This document shows positions 52,116-61,898 of a stretch of DNA of 64,000 bases, in pieces. Each line of letters begins with the position of its first letter. Position 1 is the first letter of the stretch. Under the pieces are notes generated by a model. The model had not been told where the DNA came from. It made no database searches and saw only the letters and a program-made list of their open reading frames with translations. The position numbers and the translations under genes were made by a program. The DNA lies in assembly GCA_964459325.1 (NCBI GenBank), contig CAYWKU010000009.1, forward strand, positions 1 to 64,000, given 5' to 3'. Source of the stretch: CAYWKU01 sp964459325. GTDB taxonomy: Bacteria > RBG-13-61-14 > CAYWKU01.

Positions 52116-54386
52116 ATGAACCCCTCAAAAGGACTCAGAAACGGAGCGATAGCATCCTTCATTGTGGCAATGCTCATGTTGCTCATCGGAGGATACTTCG
52201 CAAAGGACAAGGTCCCGCCGGTGCCCGATGAAGTTGTTCACCGGGGCGAGGTGCTTACAAACAGGGACGCCATCAAGAGCGGCCAGGACGTCTACCAGCG
52301 CTACGGCCTGATGGACCACGGCAGCGTATGGGGGCACGGCTCGTTGCGAGGCCCCGACTTTTCCGCCGACACCCTTCACATGATGGGAGAGGTGATGCGC
52401 GATTACTACGCATCCGGCGGCAACTACACCGAAGACGCATTCGGGGAGGCGCCTGAAAGCCGTCAGAACGCCATAGAGGCCCGGGTCAAAAAAGAAATAC
52501 ATGAAAACACCTACGACCCGGACACCGGCACTATCCGGCTGAACGAGGCCCAGGCCTTCGCCCTCGAAAAAATACGCGACCACTGGGAGAACGAGTTGGG
52601 AGCGGGTTCGCCCCGCTACGGCTTTCTCAAGGACACCGTCACTACCTCGGCCGAGCGCAAGGACATAGCCGACTTCTTCTTCTGGACGGCATGGGCGGCG
52701 GGCACGGACCGCCCCGGCAAGAATTTCTCCTACACCAACAACTGGCCGCCTGACCGTTCGGTCGGCAACTCGCCCACCACCGGCACGGTTTTCTGGACCT
52801 TAATATCAATCCTGGCGCTGTTACTCGTTCTCGGTTTGGTTATCTACATAGTGCACCGCTATCGGTTCTTCTACGGCGAAGCCAAAGGGGCTGCGGTTTC
52901 GGACGCCCTGCTTCATATGACGCTGACTCCCAGCCAGCTCGCCAGCGCCAAGTTTTTCCTGGTGGCAGGATTGTTGTTCGTGGTGCAGATATTCGTAGGC
53001 GGCCTGCTGGCTCATTACACCGTCCACCCCGGCACTTTTTACCTTAGCTTCGTCGCCGACCTGATACCGTACAGCTGGGCTAAGACCTGGCACCTTCAGC
53101 TGGCCATCTTCTGGATTGCCATCTCCTGGATAGGCACCGCCATCTACCTGGCTCCGCTTATAGCCCAAAGGGAAATGAAGGCCCAGAGGTTTCTGGTAAA
53201 CGTGCTTTTCGTCGCGGCATTTCTGGTGGTGGTCGGCAGCCTGGCCGGCGAGGCGCTCAGCATAAAGGGAATGCTCGGCGAAGCGTGGTACTGGCTCGGC
53301 CATCAGGGCTGGGAGTACATCGAGCTGGGCCGGTTGTGGCAGATACTGCTCTTCGGCGGCCTCATCTTCTGGCTGGTGATAGTGTATCGCGGCATAGCGC
53401 CGGTTTTGAAGGACACCAACGTGGAACAGGAGCGCAAGTCGCTGATAATCTTCTACGTTCTCAGCGCCATTTTCGTGGTGGCATTCTACGGATTCGGCCT
53501 GTTCTACGGCCGCGGGTCTCACATGAGCATCGCCGACTACTGGCGCTGGTTCGTGGTGCACCTGTGGGTCGAGAGCATATTCGAGTTCTTCGGGGTTGCG
53601 GTCATATCGCTGTTCCTGGTGTCCCTCGGACTGGTCAGCGCGAAATCGGCGATTCGAGTGGCGTATCTGACAGCCATACTGGTGTTCATCAGCGGCATCC
53701 CCGGCACGGCGCACCATTACTTCTGGTTCGGCGGGCCGACCTTCTGGCTGGCCATGGGCGGAGTGTTCGCGTCGTTGGAACCTGTGCCCCTCATCCTATT
53801 GGTGGTGAGAGCGTGGATGGAGTACAAGCACATCAGCGACCAGGGCAGGGAATTCCCCTACAAATGGCCCCTTTACTTCCTGGTGGCAAGCAGTTTCTGG
53901 AACTTCCTGGGCGCGGGCGTGTTCGGCTTCCTCATCAACCTGCCCATCGTTAACTATTACGAGCACGCGACCTACCTGACCGCTAACCACGGCCACACCG
54001 CGCTGTTCGGCGTGTACGGCATGCTGGCCATAGCGCTCATCCTGTTCTCCTGGCGCGGGCTGGTCAAGAACGAGCACTGGAACGACAGGCTGCTCAAACT
54101 GGTGTTCTGGGGTCTCAACGGCGGGCTTTTCCTCTTGTTCGCCACCACCCTGCTTCCGGTGGGACTGGCCCAGTTCTGGCACAGCTACGAGACGGGCTTC
54201 TGGTTCGCACGAAGCGCCGAGTTTTACGAGAAGCCCTTCGTCCAGGTTATAGGAACGTGGAGGATGGCGCCCGACCTGATAATCATCGTGCTGGGAGCGT
54301 TGCCGTTGTTGTACTTCCTGGCGACGACGTTCCTCAAACTGCGTAAATCCGGCGGGGAACCTCAGATTCCCGAAAAGGAAGGCTGA
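52116..54386 (+). CDS. norZ: Quinol-dependent nitric oxide reductase (qNOR)
   Basis: 756 residues, the usual length for the fused single-subunit enzyme. The N-terminal extracytoplasmic part (about 35-220) lacks haem c, so quinol is the donor. Fourteen or so spans follow. Active-site residues look intact: His482 and Glu486 in HLWVESIFE, and His533-His534 in GTAHHYFWFG, as FeB ligands. It reduces NO to N2O in the inner membrane. The retained His and Glu argue against an NO-dismutase version. Confidence 0.93.
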   Translation: MNPSKGLRNGAIASFIVAMLMLLIGGYFAKDKVPPVPDEVVHRGEVLTNRDAIKSGQDVYQRYGLMDHGSVWGHGSLRGPDFSADTLHMMGEVMRDYYASGGNYTEDAFGEAPESRQNAIEARVKKEIHENTYDPDTGTIRLNEAQAFALEKIRDHWENELGAGSPRYGFLKDTVTTSAERKDIADFFFWTAWAAGTDRPGKNFSYTNNWPPDRSVGNSPTTGTVFWTLISILALLLVLGLVIYIVHRYRFFYGEAKGAAVSDALLHMTLTPSQLASAKFFLVAGLLFVVQIFVGGLLAHYTVHPGTFYLSFVADLIPYSWAKTWHLQLAIFWIAISWIGTAIYLAPLIAQREMKAQRFLVNVLFVAAFLVVVGSLAGEALSIKGMLGEAWYWLGHQGWEYIELGRLWQILLFGGLIFWLVIVYRGIAPVLKDTNVEQERKSLIIFYVLSAIFVVAFYGFGLFYGRGSHMSIADYWRWFVVHLWVESIFEFFGVAVISLFLVSLGLVSAKSAIRVAYLTAILVFISGIPGTAHHYFWFGGPTFWLAMGGVFASLEPVPLILLVVRAWMEYKHISDQGREFPYKWPLYFLVASSFWNFLGAGVFGFLINLPIVNYYEHATYLTANHGHTALFGVYGMLAIALILFSWRGLVKNEHWNDRLLKLVFWGLNGGLFLLFATTLLPVGLAQFWHSYETGFWFARSAEFYEKPFVQVIGTWRMAPDLIIIVLGALPLLYFLATTFLKLRKSGGEPQIPEKEG

Positions 54387-54405
54387 GCTTACTTAAACCC
54401 CGATT

Positions 54406-54477
54406 AAAGCGCGCGGCGTCTCCTGCCGCATCCCGGTCAAGGCAACATCGCGGGAGGCGTCGCGCTTATATATTTTT
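54406..54477 (+). terminator. Terminator after norZ
   Basis: AAGCGCG...GTCTCC pairs imperfectly with GGGAGGCGTCGCGCTT, and TATATATTTTT follows. It ends the porin-octahaem-norZ transcript; the remainder to 54586 shows nothing else. Confidence 0.7.
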
Positions 54478-54586
54478 CTGAAATCGAAATTATACCTCGT
54501 TCTAACTGGCCGGAATTATAAGTCCATACACAAGTCAGAAAAGCAAATAAATACTCACGTGGGGAAGATGCTTAAAATCAAATAAG

Positions 54587-54660
54587 CGCGCCCGGCAGGA
54601 TTCGAACCTGCGACCTGCGGATTCGAAGTCCGACGCTCTATCCGGCTGAGCTACGGGCGC
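54587..54660 (-). tRNA. tRNA-Arg (anticodon TCG)
   Basis: 74-nt cloverleaf on the minus strand. Acceptor GCGCCCG pairs with CGGGCGC (54588-54594 on the plus strand), D-arm GCTC...GAGC, anticodon loop CTTCGAA giving TCG, and T-loop GGTTCGAATCC. CCA not encoded. Reads codon CGA. Confidence 0.97.
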
Positions 54661-54942
54661 AAGGCAAGTTCTTTATCTAATTTAACGTCCTATGGATGCG
54701 GATGCAACGGGTCGGGTAAGCGAGGGCCTGCGACATAAATGTGGGGCAATCGGAACGCCGGCGTCCTTCTCAGGCCGCATGGCTCGCCGGCAAGGGAAAT
54801 GCCGCCGGGCCGGACGGCTCGTATGAGACGGCGGCTTTACGAACCATACAACCGGTGGAGGTCCTAAAAACCCACTTTCATGTCGCAGGCCCGGTAAGCG
54901 AGATGATATTTCCATGCGTGGAGATTGACCGGTTCACTGAAG
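54661..54942. other. Intergenic region, no gene seen
   Basis: About 280 bp between tRNA-Arg and the end of the dodecahaem cytochrome gene. No hairpin, repeat or supported reading frame stands out. Confidence 0.4.
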
Positions 54943-56385
54943 TTACTGCGATTCTTCTTTTTCCGGCAGCATTTCTTCGAGCTTTTCTTTCAGCTTGCCG
55001 AGCCGTTCGCCGGCGAGGTTGTAATTATGCACGCCGCGCCCGTACCTGGCAAAGGATATTTCCTCGCTTGCCCTTTCGAGAAGCCGGTCTATTTTACCGG
55101 CTTTCGTGCTGTTATCGTCGAGGGTACTCCTGTATTTTTCCAGCTTCGACATCTTCTGTTCGATTGACGTCATAGCCTGCTCAAGGTCGGCCTTCCAGAT
55201 ATCGATGAAGGAGCCGAAACCTTCTCCGTGGCAATTGTCGCAAGCTTGCGGGTCGGGCGCGAAATGTCCCGTCTGGTACTTGTCGGTGCTTTCCTTTTTG
55301 GTGTGACATGCCACACATTGTACATGCCGCTTCGCCATCGTTGCAGGTTGCGGCTCTTCCAATCCCGGCCACTCGCCGTTGTACATCCTCTGAACCGCGT
55401 CGTGCTGAGGCGTATGGCATTGCGAGCAGGTTCCCGGCTCCTTTTCAAGCGCGCCAATCTCGTGGTCTATTTTCAGATGGCAGGCCTTGCATTCCACCTT
55501 GTGCTCGGCAACGTGGTTCTGATGCACGTAATCCACTTTATCATATTCTTTCAGCCTCTCCGGCTGGTTGTGGCAACTGTAACACAGCTCCCTGGGGGCA
55601 AGTCCGGCGCCGGCGATGCTGTCCATGTGGCAGTCTATGCATTCAACTTCGGGCCTTTCTGTGTAATCGCTGTGTGTAAACGTGGAGCCGTCACCCATCT
55701 CGATTTTGTCGGTTGGCGGCGTATGGCAATTGCTGCAGCCCGCCAGCGGCAACTCCACCCGGGAGGGTTCATGCCCCCTGAAATGGCACAGGTAACAAGT
55801 TGACCAGGTAACTTCAATATGAGCACCGATGACTATTTGCGAGTGGCAACTGGTGCATTGAAGCTGCAAGCCTCTCCTCACCTCGGTAAGGTGAGGCGTG
55901 TGGTTGAAATGTATGCCTTCCTTTGATGTGGTCTGCCCGTCGAGCAGGCGGGTTTCATGACATCCCCCCTGAAGGCAGTTCTTGTCGGGCACCTCGGCCC
56001 TGGGTCTCGGACGATAAGTCCGGGTAACGTATTGAACCACCTGGCTCAACGCCCGCATTTTCTGCGGCAGGATGCCGGCGCCCTTGGGATAATGGCAATC
56101 TACGCAGTCAGCGTATTCCCGGTGAGTGGAGGTGGCCCAGTCCTGATAATAAGGCTCCATAATGTGGCAGCTCCGGCAAAATTCCGGCTGGGTGCTGTAG
56201 CTGAACATGAAAGCGAGTAACACAATAAGCAAGACAAAGCCGATAAAACCCATTATAAGAAAAAAACGGCCATGCAGCCGGATGAACCAGCTTCCCTCGG
56301 ACTGAATGCCGAAGGGATATAATATGTAATTAAGAAAATTCCTGGTTTTCAGAAATCTCGGAGTTGAATTGTTGTCTTTCGCCAT
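54943..56385 (-). CDS. NapC/NirT-type dodecahaem cytochrome c
   Basis: 480 residues. One N-terminal membrane span (FFLIMGFIGFVLLIVLLAFM, about 41-60) anchors a periplasmic multihaem domain. Twelve haem sites are visible, starting CRSCH and CVDCH as in NapC/NrfH quinol dehydrogenases; the third is CLQGGCH (C-x4-CH). A charged helical tail (about 405-480) may mediate complex assembly. It probably carries electrons from the quinol pool to periplasmic acceptors, such as the HAO-like enzyme or the outer-membrane conduit. Confidence 0.9.
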   Translation of the reverse strand: MAKDNNSTPRFLKTRNFLNYILYPFGIQSEGSWFIRLHGRFFLIMGFIGFVLLIVLLAFMFSYSTQPEFCRSCHIMEPYYQDWATSTHREYADCVDCHYPKGAGILPQKMRALSQVVQYVTRTYRPRPRAEVPDKNCLQGGCHETRLLDGQTTSKEGIHFNHTPHLTEVRRGLQLQCTSCHSQIVIGAHIEVTWSTCYLCHFRGHEPSRVELPLAGCSNCHTPPTDKIEMGDGSTFTHSDYTERPEVECIDCHMDSIAGAGLAPRELCYSCHNQPERLKEYDKVDYVHQNHVAEHKVECKACHLKIDHEIGALEKEPGTCSQCHTPQHDAVQRMYNGEWPGLEEPQPATMAKRHVQCVACHTKKESTDKYQTGHFAPDPQACDNCHGEGFGSFIDIWKADLEQAMTSIEQKMSKLEKYRSTLDDNSTKAGKIDRLLERASEEISFARYGRGVHNYNLAGERLGKLKEKLEEMLPEKEESQ

Positions 56386-56475
56386 TATCTAACCTGTGTT
56401 TTTGACATCATGCTGGGGCTAACATACAGTATTTAACGAACAGTAAGTTAATTTTAAAACAAAATATTCCGTTTT

Positions 56476-56509
56476 AAAAATGGGAGAGGCCTGTCGCCGG
56501 GCCTCTCCC
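56476..56509 (-). terminator. Terminator of the porin-cytochrome operon
   Basis: Minus strand GGGAGAGGCC-loop-GGCCTCTCCC (10-bp stem) followed by ATTTTTAAAA. Located 34 bases after the stop of the extracellular 13-haem gene. Confidence 0.85.
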
Positions 56510-56542
56510 GTAATGCTTATACGTTAATTCTTCCCGAGGTGG

Positions 56543-58975
56543 TCAGGGCCTGGAGCCCGAAGCGCAGGTGTCGTCACCCAAGAGGTACTGGCATGCCCCC
56601 GCCTTGTAAGCGCTGGCGGGTAGACCGTTCAGAGTGCCCTGCGTCGAGTCGTTCAGAGCAAAGTCGTCCATCCAGTCTATGGAATCGTAAATCAGCCGCT
56701 TGACGTAGAATCGATTGTGAGCGTATCCGCCGGGGTCGTGGTGCAACAGGTTCAGGTTGAACGCCGCGCCCATGTTATCTTTGCCGTTGCCGTCCGGGTT
56801 GGTGTCTCCATCCAGATCCACCCAGTCCGTCCTGTGCAATCCATAATGTGCGCTGGCGCAGTCCTGGGAAGCCGGATAGAAATAAGGATACGCGGTGGGG
56901 CAGAATCTCGTGTTGCCGTCAGCGAGTAAAATCGCAGAAAGCGCTTCCAGGGCATCGAAATATTCTTCGTGCTCTGTCTTGAGGTCCGCTCCCGTTATAG
57001 CATACTGTCCACTGTGGCAATTGGCGCAAACGTCGGTGGTCAAAGTAACTGTTCCGGAGGGTGAATGGTCAACCGGCTCGAAAGAGTGGCTCTTATCGCC
57101 CTCCATGTGGCATCCCACGCACGGCCCGTTGTCCCCGGTGCCTTCATGCAACGGCACTCCCTGGGAATCCGTCATGCCGATTTCGTCGTGCTCGAAGTAG
57201 CTCACGTTGCTGTAATCGCGACCCTGGTATTCGTAACCCGTAGTGCGGAAAAGCTGGCCACCCGCGGACAGGTAGTGGGAATTGAGAGGTCCGATGTCGG
57301 AGAAATCCGCAGTCGAATCGTAAACATTTGCGCCGCCTTCCCGGCCCACGTGGCACAGCATGCACACATTGGATTCGTTCAGGTCTTCAAACGCCGCCGT
57401 GGCCGTGGTGACGACGCTTCCGTTAACATTCATATCCGGGTACGGCGGAGTAACCTGACCCGGATTGCGGATGCCGACGCGGTGCTCCGTATCGCTTTCG
57501 TCGGTGTAAGTATAGAAACCCTTGTAGTTGGTGTGGCACGCCCAGCAGTACAGGGTCTCATTCTGGTCGTTGCCGTCTATGCGAGTTGTGCTGGGAGGCT
57601 CCCAGCCCACATAGATACTGAACGCACTGTTAAAGGCAGCGGGGTCGTAATCGTCGGTGGTGTCGGCCGGTGTAAAGTCCGCCGGGTCGCAACTTCCGTC
57701 GCTGTTCCAGTCCGCGAAGCAATCGGCGTATTCTTTCATGCCGGTGGAGGTATGACAACGCTGACAATCGCTACGGCTTATATGTTTCCAGTCGTAATGC
57801 ACCCACGCTTCGGCCAACCGGTCGCCGTGTCCGGATTCCGCGTACTGCTCGTTGATAGTGTTGTCGGCCATGTGCGGATTATGACAACCGGCGCAGGATG
57901 ACTCGTCACCCTTCTTTATGAAGTAGAGAGCTTCCGCGCTTGCGCCGGTATTGAGCCTTGTATCCCCGGGTACCGCAGCGTGTGTATCGGTAATAATTTC
58001 GTCGAGTTTCCCATAGTCGTTTTTCGCGGGGTCATGGTAAGCGTAATCGTCGTCAACCGCGTCGGCCAGTACGGTGCCGTCTTCCTGGACGAGCTGGTGG
58101 CAGGCGGTGCAGGTGTTGAACTGCCGGGATTCGTCATTACCCTGGGTGTCGGTGTCGGCGGGCAACCTTTCGAGCTTGTCCGGGGTGACGTTATGCGCAT
58201 CGTGGCACGTGCTGCACTGCACCGGGCTGCCATCTTCCACCGCGGGCTTGCCGTCGAAGAAACTTACTATTTCATCGTGTCCGGTAGTGCCGGCCACCTG
58301 GTCCACGTATTTGCGGAAACCTTCATCGCTGTGGCAGCGGCTGCATCTGGCCCTCACGTCGGTTTTGCTGCCGTCTTCAAAAACGTGCTCGTTAAGCGTG
58401 GCCAGGTGCGGGGAAAGGAGGTAATCCTCCAGAATGGCGTCGCCGGTGGGATGGTAATTCAAATGGCCGTCGGGGAAGGTGGTGTTGTGACATTGGCCGC
58501 AACGGTTGTAGTCGGGTTTCGGGAAGGGCATTTCGCCGATGCCGTAGTGATTGGCTCCCCCTCCGTGGCACGATTCGCAACCGATAACCGGCCTGTCCAC
58601 GTTTCCGGTGTAACCCTCGGTAAGCCGGCGTCCGTCTCCAAGCTGGTCGTGACACCCGGCGCATGTGTCGTCACTGAAATAATCATAACTCGGAAAACCG
58701 TCCGCATCGAGCTCGTCCGGAGGCATGACGTGGCTTGAATCGTTTAAGTTGCCGTGAACGCCATAAAGCCATTGTTGGGTCTGGCCGAAATGGCAGTTGG
58801 TGCAGGTGTCCAGGCCGACGGTGGGCACATTTTCCGGGGCCACTTTCTTGGCTGCTTTGGCCGTCTCCTCCTCATCCACAGCGTCGGCGCAAGATGCTAT
58901 GGCCGCCAGCAGGCCGGCTATACAGATGAGAACCAGCCACTTCAGTTTTTGATTTTCTTTTTTTAATCCAGGCAT
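56543..58975 (-). CDS. 13-haem lipoprotein cytochrome c, probably extracellular
   Basis: 810 residues from ATG 58975. The lipobox IASC follows a hydrophobic signal (WLVLICIAGLLAAIASC), so it is lipid-anchored. Thirteen CxxCH sites are spread over long linkers rich in Asp and Thr (CTNCH first, CANCH last). The C-terminal 140 residues have no haem and end with two more cysteines. Size, lipid anchor and neighbours fit the surface cytochrome of a porin-cytochrome conduit (OmcB-like). It would pass electrons to external acceptors. Directly follows the second 13-haem gene by 23 bases. Confidence 0.9.
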   Translation of the reverse strand: MPGLKKENQKLKWLVLICIAGLLAAIASCADAVDEEETAKAAKKVAPENVPTVGLDTCTNCHFGQTQQWLYGVHGNLNDSSHVMPPDELDADGFPSYDYFSDDTCAGCHDQLGDGRRLTEGYTGNVDRPVIGCESCHGGGANHYGIGEMPFPKPDYNRCGQCHNTTFPDGHLNYHPTGDAILEDYLLSPHLATLNEHVFEDGSKTDVRARCSRCHSDEGFRKYVDQVAGTTGHDEIVSFFDGKPAVEDGSPVQCSTCHDAHNVTPDKLERLPADTDTQGNDESRQFNTCTACHQLVQEDGTVLADAVDDDYAYHDPAKNDYGKLDEIITDTHAAVPGDTRLNTGASAEALYFIKKGDESSCAGCHNPHMADNTINEQYAESGHGDRLAEAWVHYDWKHISRSDCQRCHTSTGMKEYADCFADWNSDGSCDPADFTPADTTDDYDPAAFNSAFSIYVGWEPPSTTRIDGNDQNETLYCWACHTNYKGFYTYTDESDTEHRVGIRNPGQVTPPYPDMNVNGSVVTTATAAFEDLNESNVCMLCHVGREGGANVYDSTADFSDIGPLNSHYLSAGGQLFRTTGYEYQGRDYSNVSYFEHDEIGMTDSQGVPLHEGTGDNGPCVGCHMEGDKSHSFEPVDHSPSGTVTLTTDVCANCHSGQYAITGADLKTEHEEYFDALEALSAILLADGNTRFCPTAYPYFYPASQDCASAHYGLHRTDWVDLDGDTNPDGNGKDNMGAAFNLNLLHHDPGGYAHNRFYVKRLIYDSIDWMDDFALNDSTQGTLNGLPASAYKAGACQYLLGDDTCASGSRP

Positions 58976-58998
58976 AATCCGACCCCCGTTGTTTTTTG

Positions 58999-59985
58999 CT
59001 ATTTGTGACAAATTGTGCAGTTATCCCCGTTATCCGGGTGACCAAGAGAAGCCCCGGTATGACACGCTCTGCAATCGGTGGCGCTGTCGTGCGGCGCTCC
59101 CGCCGGCTGGAAGGGCGCGTTGCGATGTCCCACCCCGCCGCCGTGGCAGACCCTGCAATTCTGCACGCTACCGCCGCCCACGTGGCAACTCAAGCAGTGG
59201 CGGTCGGACGGCGAGCCCCATGCCCCGCGATGGCTCCTTGGCGGATTTTCGCGGTGGCACCGGGTGCAATAATCGGTTCGGTGGCAGGTTGCGCACCGGC
59301 TACGGTCTATGCGGGAAGCCACCCCGTGTCCATAATCCTTCCAGGTATATGTATGGTCGCGCGGCTTTTGGGAGCTGTGGCAACTGTCGCACTTGCTTTC
59401 CTGGTGGCAACGCATGCACCTGTCGCCTTCCACGGGGCTTTTCGCCGAATCGCCGTGGAATCGCATCCACGCCTGGCCGTGGTCCTCGGGAGCGGTTTCG
59501 GCGTTAATCTCCGAATGGCAAGTGGAGCAGTCGTTGCCGACGCCCTTCTCGGCGTGGCAGGAGCGGCAGGTTTGTTCGTCGGGCATGTGCCGATAGGTGA
59601 CCCTCTTGCCGGAGCCGACTTTGCCGTGACACTCCGAGCATTCCACGCCGGCCTCGTTGTGAGTCCGGTGGGAGAACTTTCCATCCGGCGGCAACGCTTT
59701 AATCCGGGGCCATTTTTCGGTGAGCTTTCCGGCTATGCCGGAGTACTTTTCGGCCTCCTCGTGACATGCCGTGCACACCTCGGCGCTCGGCGCGCCGGCC
59801 ATTTTTCCGTCCCCCGAGCCGGAGTGACAGATGTCGCAATCAAGCTCCTGGTCTTCGACGTGCTTTTCGTGGGAGAACCACGCGCCACCCTTCAGGCAGG
59901 AGGGCGCCATAAGCACCGCCGCCATGAATGCGGTAACAACCAGGAGCACCACACGCCGCATGATTTTTTGGCTTTTAAAACTCAT
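58999..59985 (-). CDS. 13-haem periplasmic cytochrome c (conduit subunit)
   Basis: 328 residues, densely packed with thirteen CxxCH sites (one every 23 residues or so) including CDICH, CMRCH and CTICHK at the end. The signal sequence (VVLLVVTAFMAAVLMAPSC) may be a lipoprotein signal ending APSC. Haem density matches MtrA/OmaB-type proteins that sit inside an outer-membrane barrel. Its start overlaps the barrel gene by 11 bases. It should move electrons through the barrel to the surface cytochrome. Confidence 0.9.
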   Translation of the reverse strand: MSFKSQKIMRRVVLLVVTAFMAAVLMAPSCLKGGAWFSHEKHVEDQELDCDICHSGSGDGKMAGAPSAEVCTACHEEAEKYSGIAGKLTEKWPRIKALPPDGKFSHRTHNEAGVECSECHGKVGSGKRVTYRHMPDEQTCRSCHAEKGVGNDCSTCHSEINAETAPEDHGQAWMRFHGDSAKSPVEGDRCMRCHQESKCDSCHSSQKPRDHTYTWKDYGHGVASRIDRSRCATCHRTDYCTRCHRENPPRSHRGAWGSPSDRHCLSCHVGGGSVQNCRVCHGGGVGHRNAPFQPAGAPHDSATDCRACHTGASLGHPDNGDNCTICHK

Positions 59986-61330
59986 ACTTGAACCTGGCTT
60001 TCAGGGTGTCCACTTCCCTCAGGGCGCCGTCCTCGAAGGAGTAGTCCACTCTGAAGGTTGCCCGGGACATTACCGGCACGGTAAGGCCCACGTAATAATA
60101 TTGAACGTCCTCGTCCTCTTCGCCGGTCACTTCATCCACCTTGTAAAGGCTGTAGGATGTTCCGGCCTGCACCTTCCCGCGCCTGCCCAGCTTCTGGCTG
60201 TACTCGGCCCGGTAGCTCCGGTCGTAAGCGTCGCCGGGGGCGCTCCAGAGGTCGGCTCCCGCCACCCACTCGGAGCCCCGGAAGGGAATCTTGTACAAGT
60301 AAAAGCTGCCGAAGTATCTTTCGTAGGTGTGGTTGTAGACGGTTTCGTCGTCGTAATCCTCGAGTTCCCGGAAGGTGGCTCCGCCTTCGATACCGACGTG
60401 CTCGCCGATACCTTTATATATTGTCGCGTTACCCTGCTGGTAAGGCTGGTAGTCGCCCAGCACGATGGAGAAGGGGTCTTCGGCGTAAGTTTCGGCTTCG
60501 CGGGTGATGAAGAGCTTGTAGTAGTACGCGCTTACCCTGAAGTCGATATCGTAATTGTAGTAACTCGCCCGCGCCGTGGCGTCCCTCAGCTCATCGTCCA
60601 GCATGGAGGCTTTGGCCATCAGGCGGGTGTTGCGGCGGAAGCGGTAGGTTAACTGCCCTACGGCCAATCCCTCCTCGACGGTTTTCTCGGCGCCGTCGAG
60701 CAGCATCAACTCGTCGCGCAGGTTCATGTAACCGAGCAGCACCGACAGGTTTCTCATCAGGCGCCAGTTGAGGTAGCCTCCGGCAACCGAATCGCCTTCA
60801 CGGTCCTCGTACTCCTCGAACAGGTTGACCGGCGCCCCGCCGAAGGCCGTAACCTCCAGCATCCTGTGGGGCCGGACGGTAACCAGCCCGCCGTCGAAGG
60901 CCACCGGCTCCAGGTTGATGTCCTCCTGCCTTCCCAGCCGGGCCTCCGATAAAAAGCCGGTGGAGTTCAACTCGGCGTATGCGAGATAAACCCAACCGGC
61001 CACGCCGTCTTCGTAACTGTCGGCGACCTCCCTGAAGGGGTCGAACTCGCCGTCCTCGGGAAGGCCGTCGATGTCTTCCTGCATCAGCCCGTAGAAGGCT
61101 ACGCCCACCTCCGCATTATTTCCAAGCCGCTTCCAAGGTCTGAAATAATCGAGCGACAGCGCCTGGGTTAAATCCTGGTCGGCGTTATCACCGTCCGAGC
61201 GCCAGCGGTAACCCAGTTCTCCGAAGCCCTGCAAGCGGTCATTTTCCTGAGCCTTGACGCCCACGGCGGGGGCCAACAGAAAGGCCAGGAGCAGGGTGCA
61301 GAGGATAAAGGGCCCGGGTTTGTCAGTCAT
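59975..61330 (-). CDS. Outer-membrane beta-barrel of a porin-cytochrome conduit
   Basis: 451 residues. Signal ILCTLLLAFLLAPAVGVKA, then many amphipathic strands (for example GFGELGYRWRSDGD, GYLNWRLMRNLSVLLGYMN, TFRVDYSFEDGAL) ending in aromatic Phe (RFKYEF). Comparable in role to MtrB or OmbB, though I do not see strong sequence likeness. First gene of the three-gene conduit operon. Confidence 0.83.
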   Translation of the reverse strand: MTDKPGPFILCTLLLAFLLAPAVGVKAQENDRLQGFGELGYRWRSDGDNADQDLTQALSLDYFRPWKRLGNNAEVGVAFYGLMQEDIDGLPEDGEFDPFREVADSYEDGVAGWVYLAYAELNSTGFLSEARLGRQEDINLEPVAFDGGLVTVRPHRMLEVTAFGGAPVNLFEEYEDREGDSVAGGYLNWRLMRNLSVLLGYMNLRDELMLLDGAEKTVEEGLAVGQLTYRFRRNTRLMAKASMLDDELRDATARASYYNYDIDFRVSAYYYKLFITREAETYAEDPFSIVLGDYQPYQQGNATIYKGIGEHVGIEGGATFRELEDYDDETVYNHTYERYFGSFYLYKIPFRGSEWVAGADLWSAPGDAYDRSYRAEYSQKLGRRGKVQAGTSYSLYKVDEVTGEEDEDVQYYYVGLTVPVMSRATFRVDYSFEDGALREVDTLKARFKYEF

Positions 61331-61424
61331 TATCAGCCCCCATTTATCCTATTGAAACAGTAATACGTTCAACTTTTCGTTTTCCGTTTTCGGAAGCTTA
61401 AGGTTGCTGCAATTCAGGAATTAA

Positions 61425-61898
61425 TCAGTCCCAGTGTTTGATTTGCGCCTTCTGCTTCTCGTAATCAAAGCCCTTGAAAGTGGGGCTTTTTTCGTTGTGG
61501 CACTTGACACAGGTTTCCTTTGTGGGAAATTGCAGTCCGGCTTCGATTGCTTTTTTGTGCTGCTGTTCGGGATTGGCCTTGTACTTGGCCTTGTTCATTA
61601 TCATGGGGCTGGAATATTCACTACCGGGGCCGTGGCAGGCTTCGCATGTAACATCGGGCATTTCGGGGCCGTTGGTGGTGTGGCAACCGATACACTTTTC
61701 GTTCTTCTTCTCCTCGGCGCTCAGTGTGTCCCACGCTTTCGCGTGTTTCTTCTTTTCCCAGATTTCATACTCGTCCTTGTGGCATATTTTGCATTTTTTT
61801 GTCCCGGCGTAGTCGTATTCAGCGGATTGAGCGGCTACCACCATGCCGACAAATACGCAACACACTCCCGTCAGAATCGCCTTTTGCCATACGCGCAT
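61425..61898 (-). CDS. Tetrahaem cytochrome c554-like protein
   Basis: 157 residues with signal peptide (ILTGVCCVFVGMVVAAQSA). Four haem sites: CKICH, CIGCH, CEACHGPGSEY and CVKCH. The YDYAGTKKCKICHKDEYEIW and CEACHGPG stretches are typical of the cytochrome c554 family. Small periplasmic electron shuttle, possibly between the CbcL-like oxidase upstream and the conduit or the octahaem enzyme. Confidence 0.9.
   Translation of the reverse strand: MRVWQKAILTGVCCVFVGMVVAAQSAEYDYAGTKKCKICHKDEYEIWEKKKHAKAWDTLSAEEKKNEKCIGCHTTNGPEMPDVTCEACHGPGSEYSSPMIMNKAKYKANPEQQHKKAIEAGLQFPTKETCVKCHNEKSPTFKGFDYEKQKAQIKHWD

Noticed and set aside
52116..54386. Nitric oxide dismutase
   Set aside because: His482, Glu486, His533 and His534 are kept in the NO-reductase pattern; the substitutions expected in the dismutase at the H-x3-E site are absent.
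56543..58975. Plus-strand reading frames of 200-280 codons over the multihaem genes
   Set aside because: They mirror the high-G+C coding strand, lack ribosome sites and lie opposite clear haem-motif proteins.
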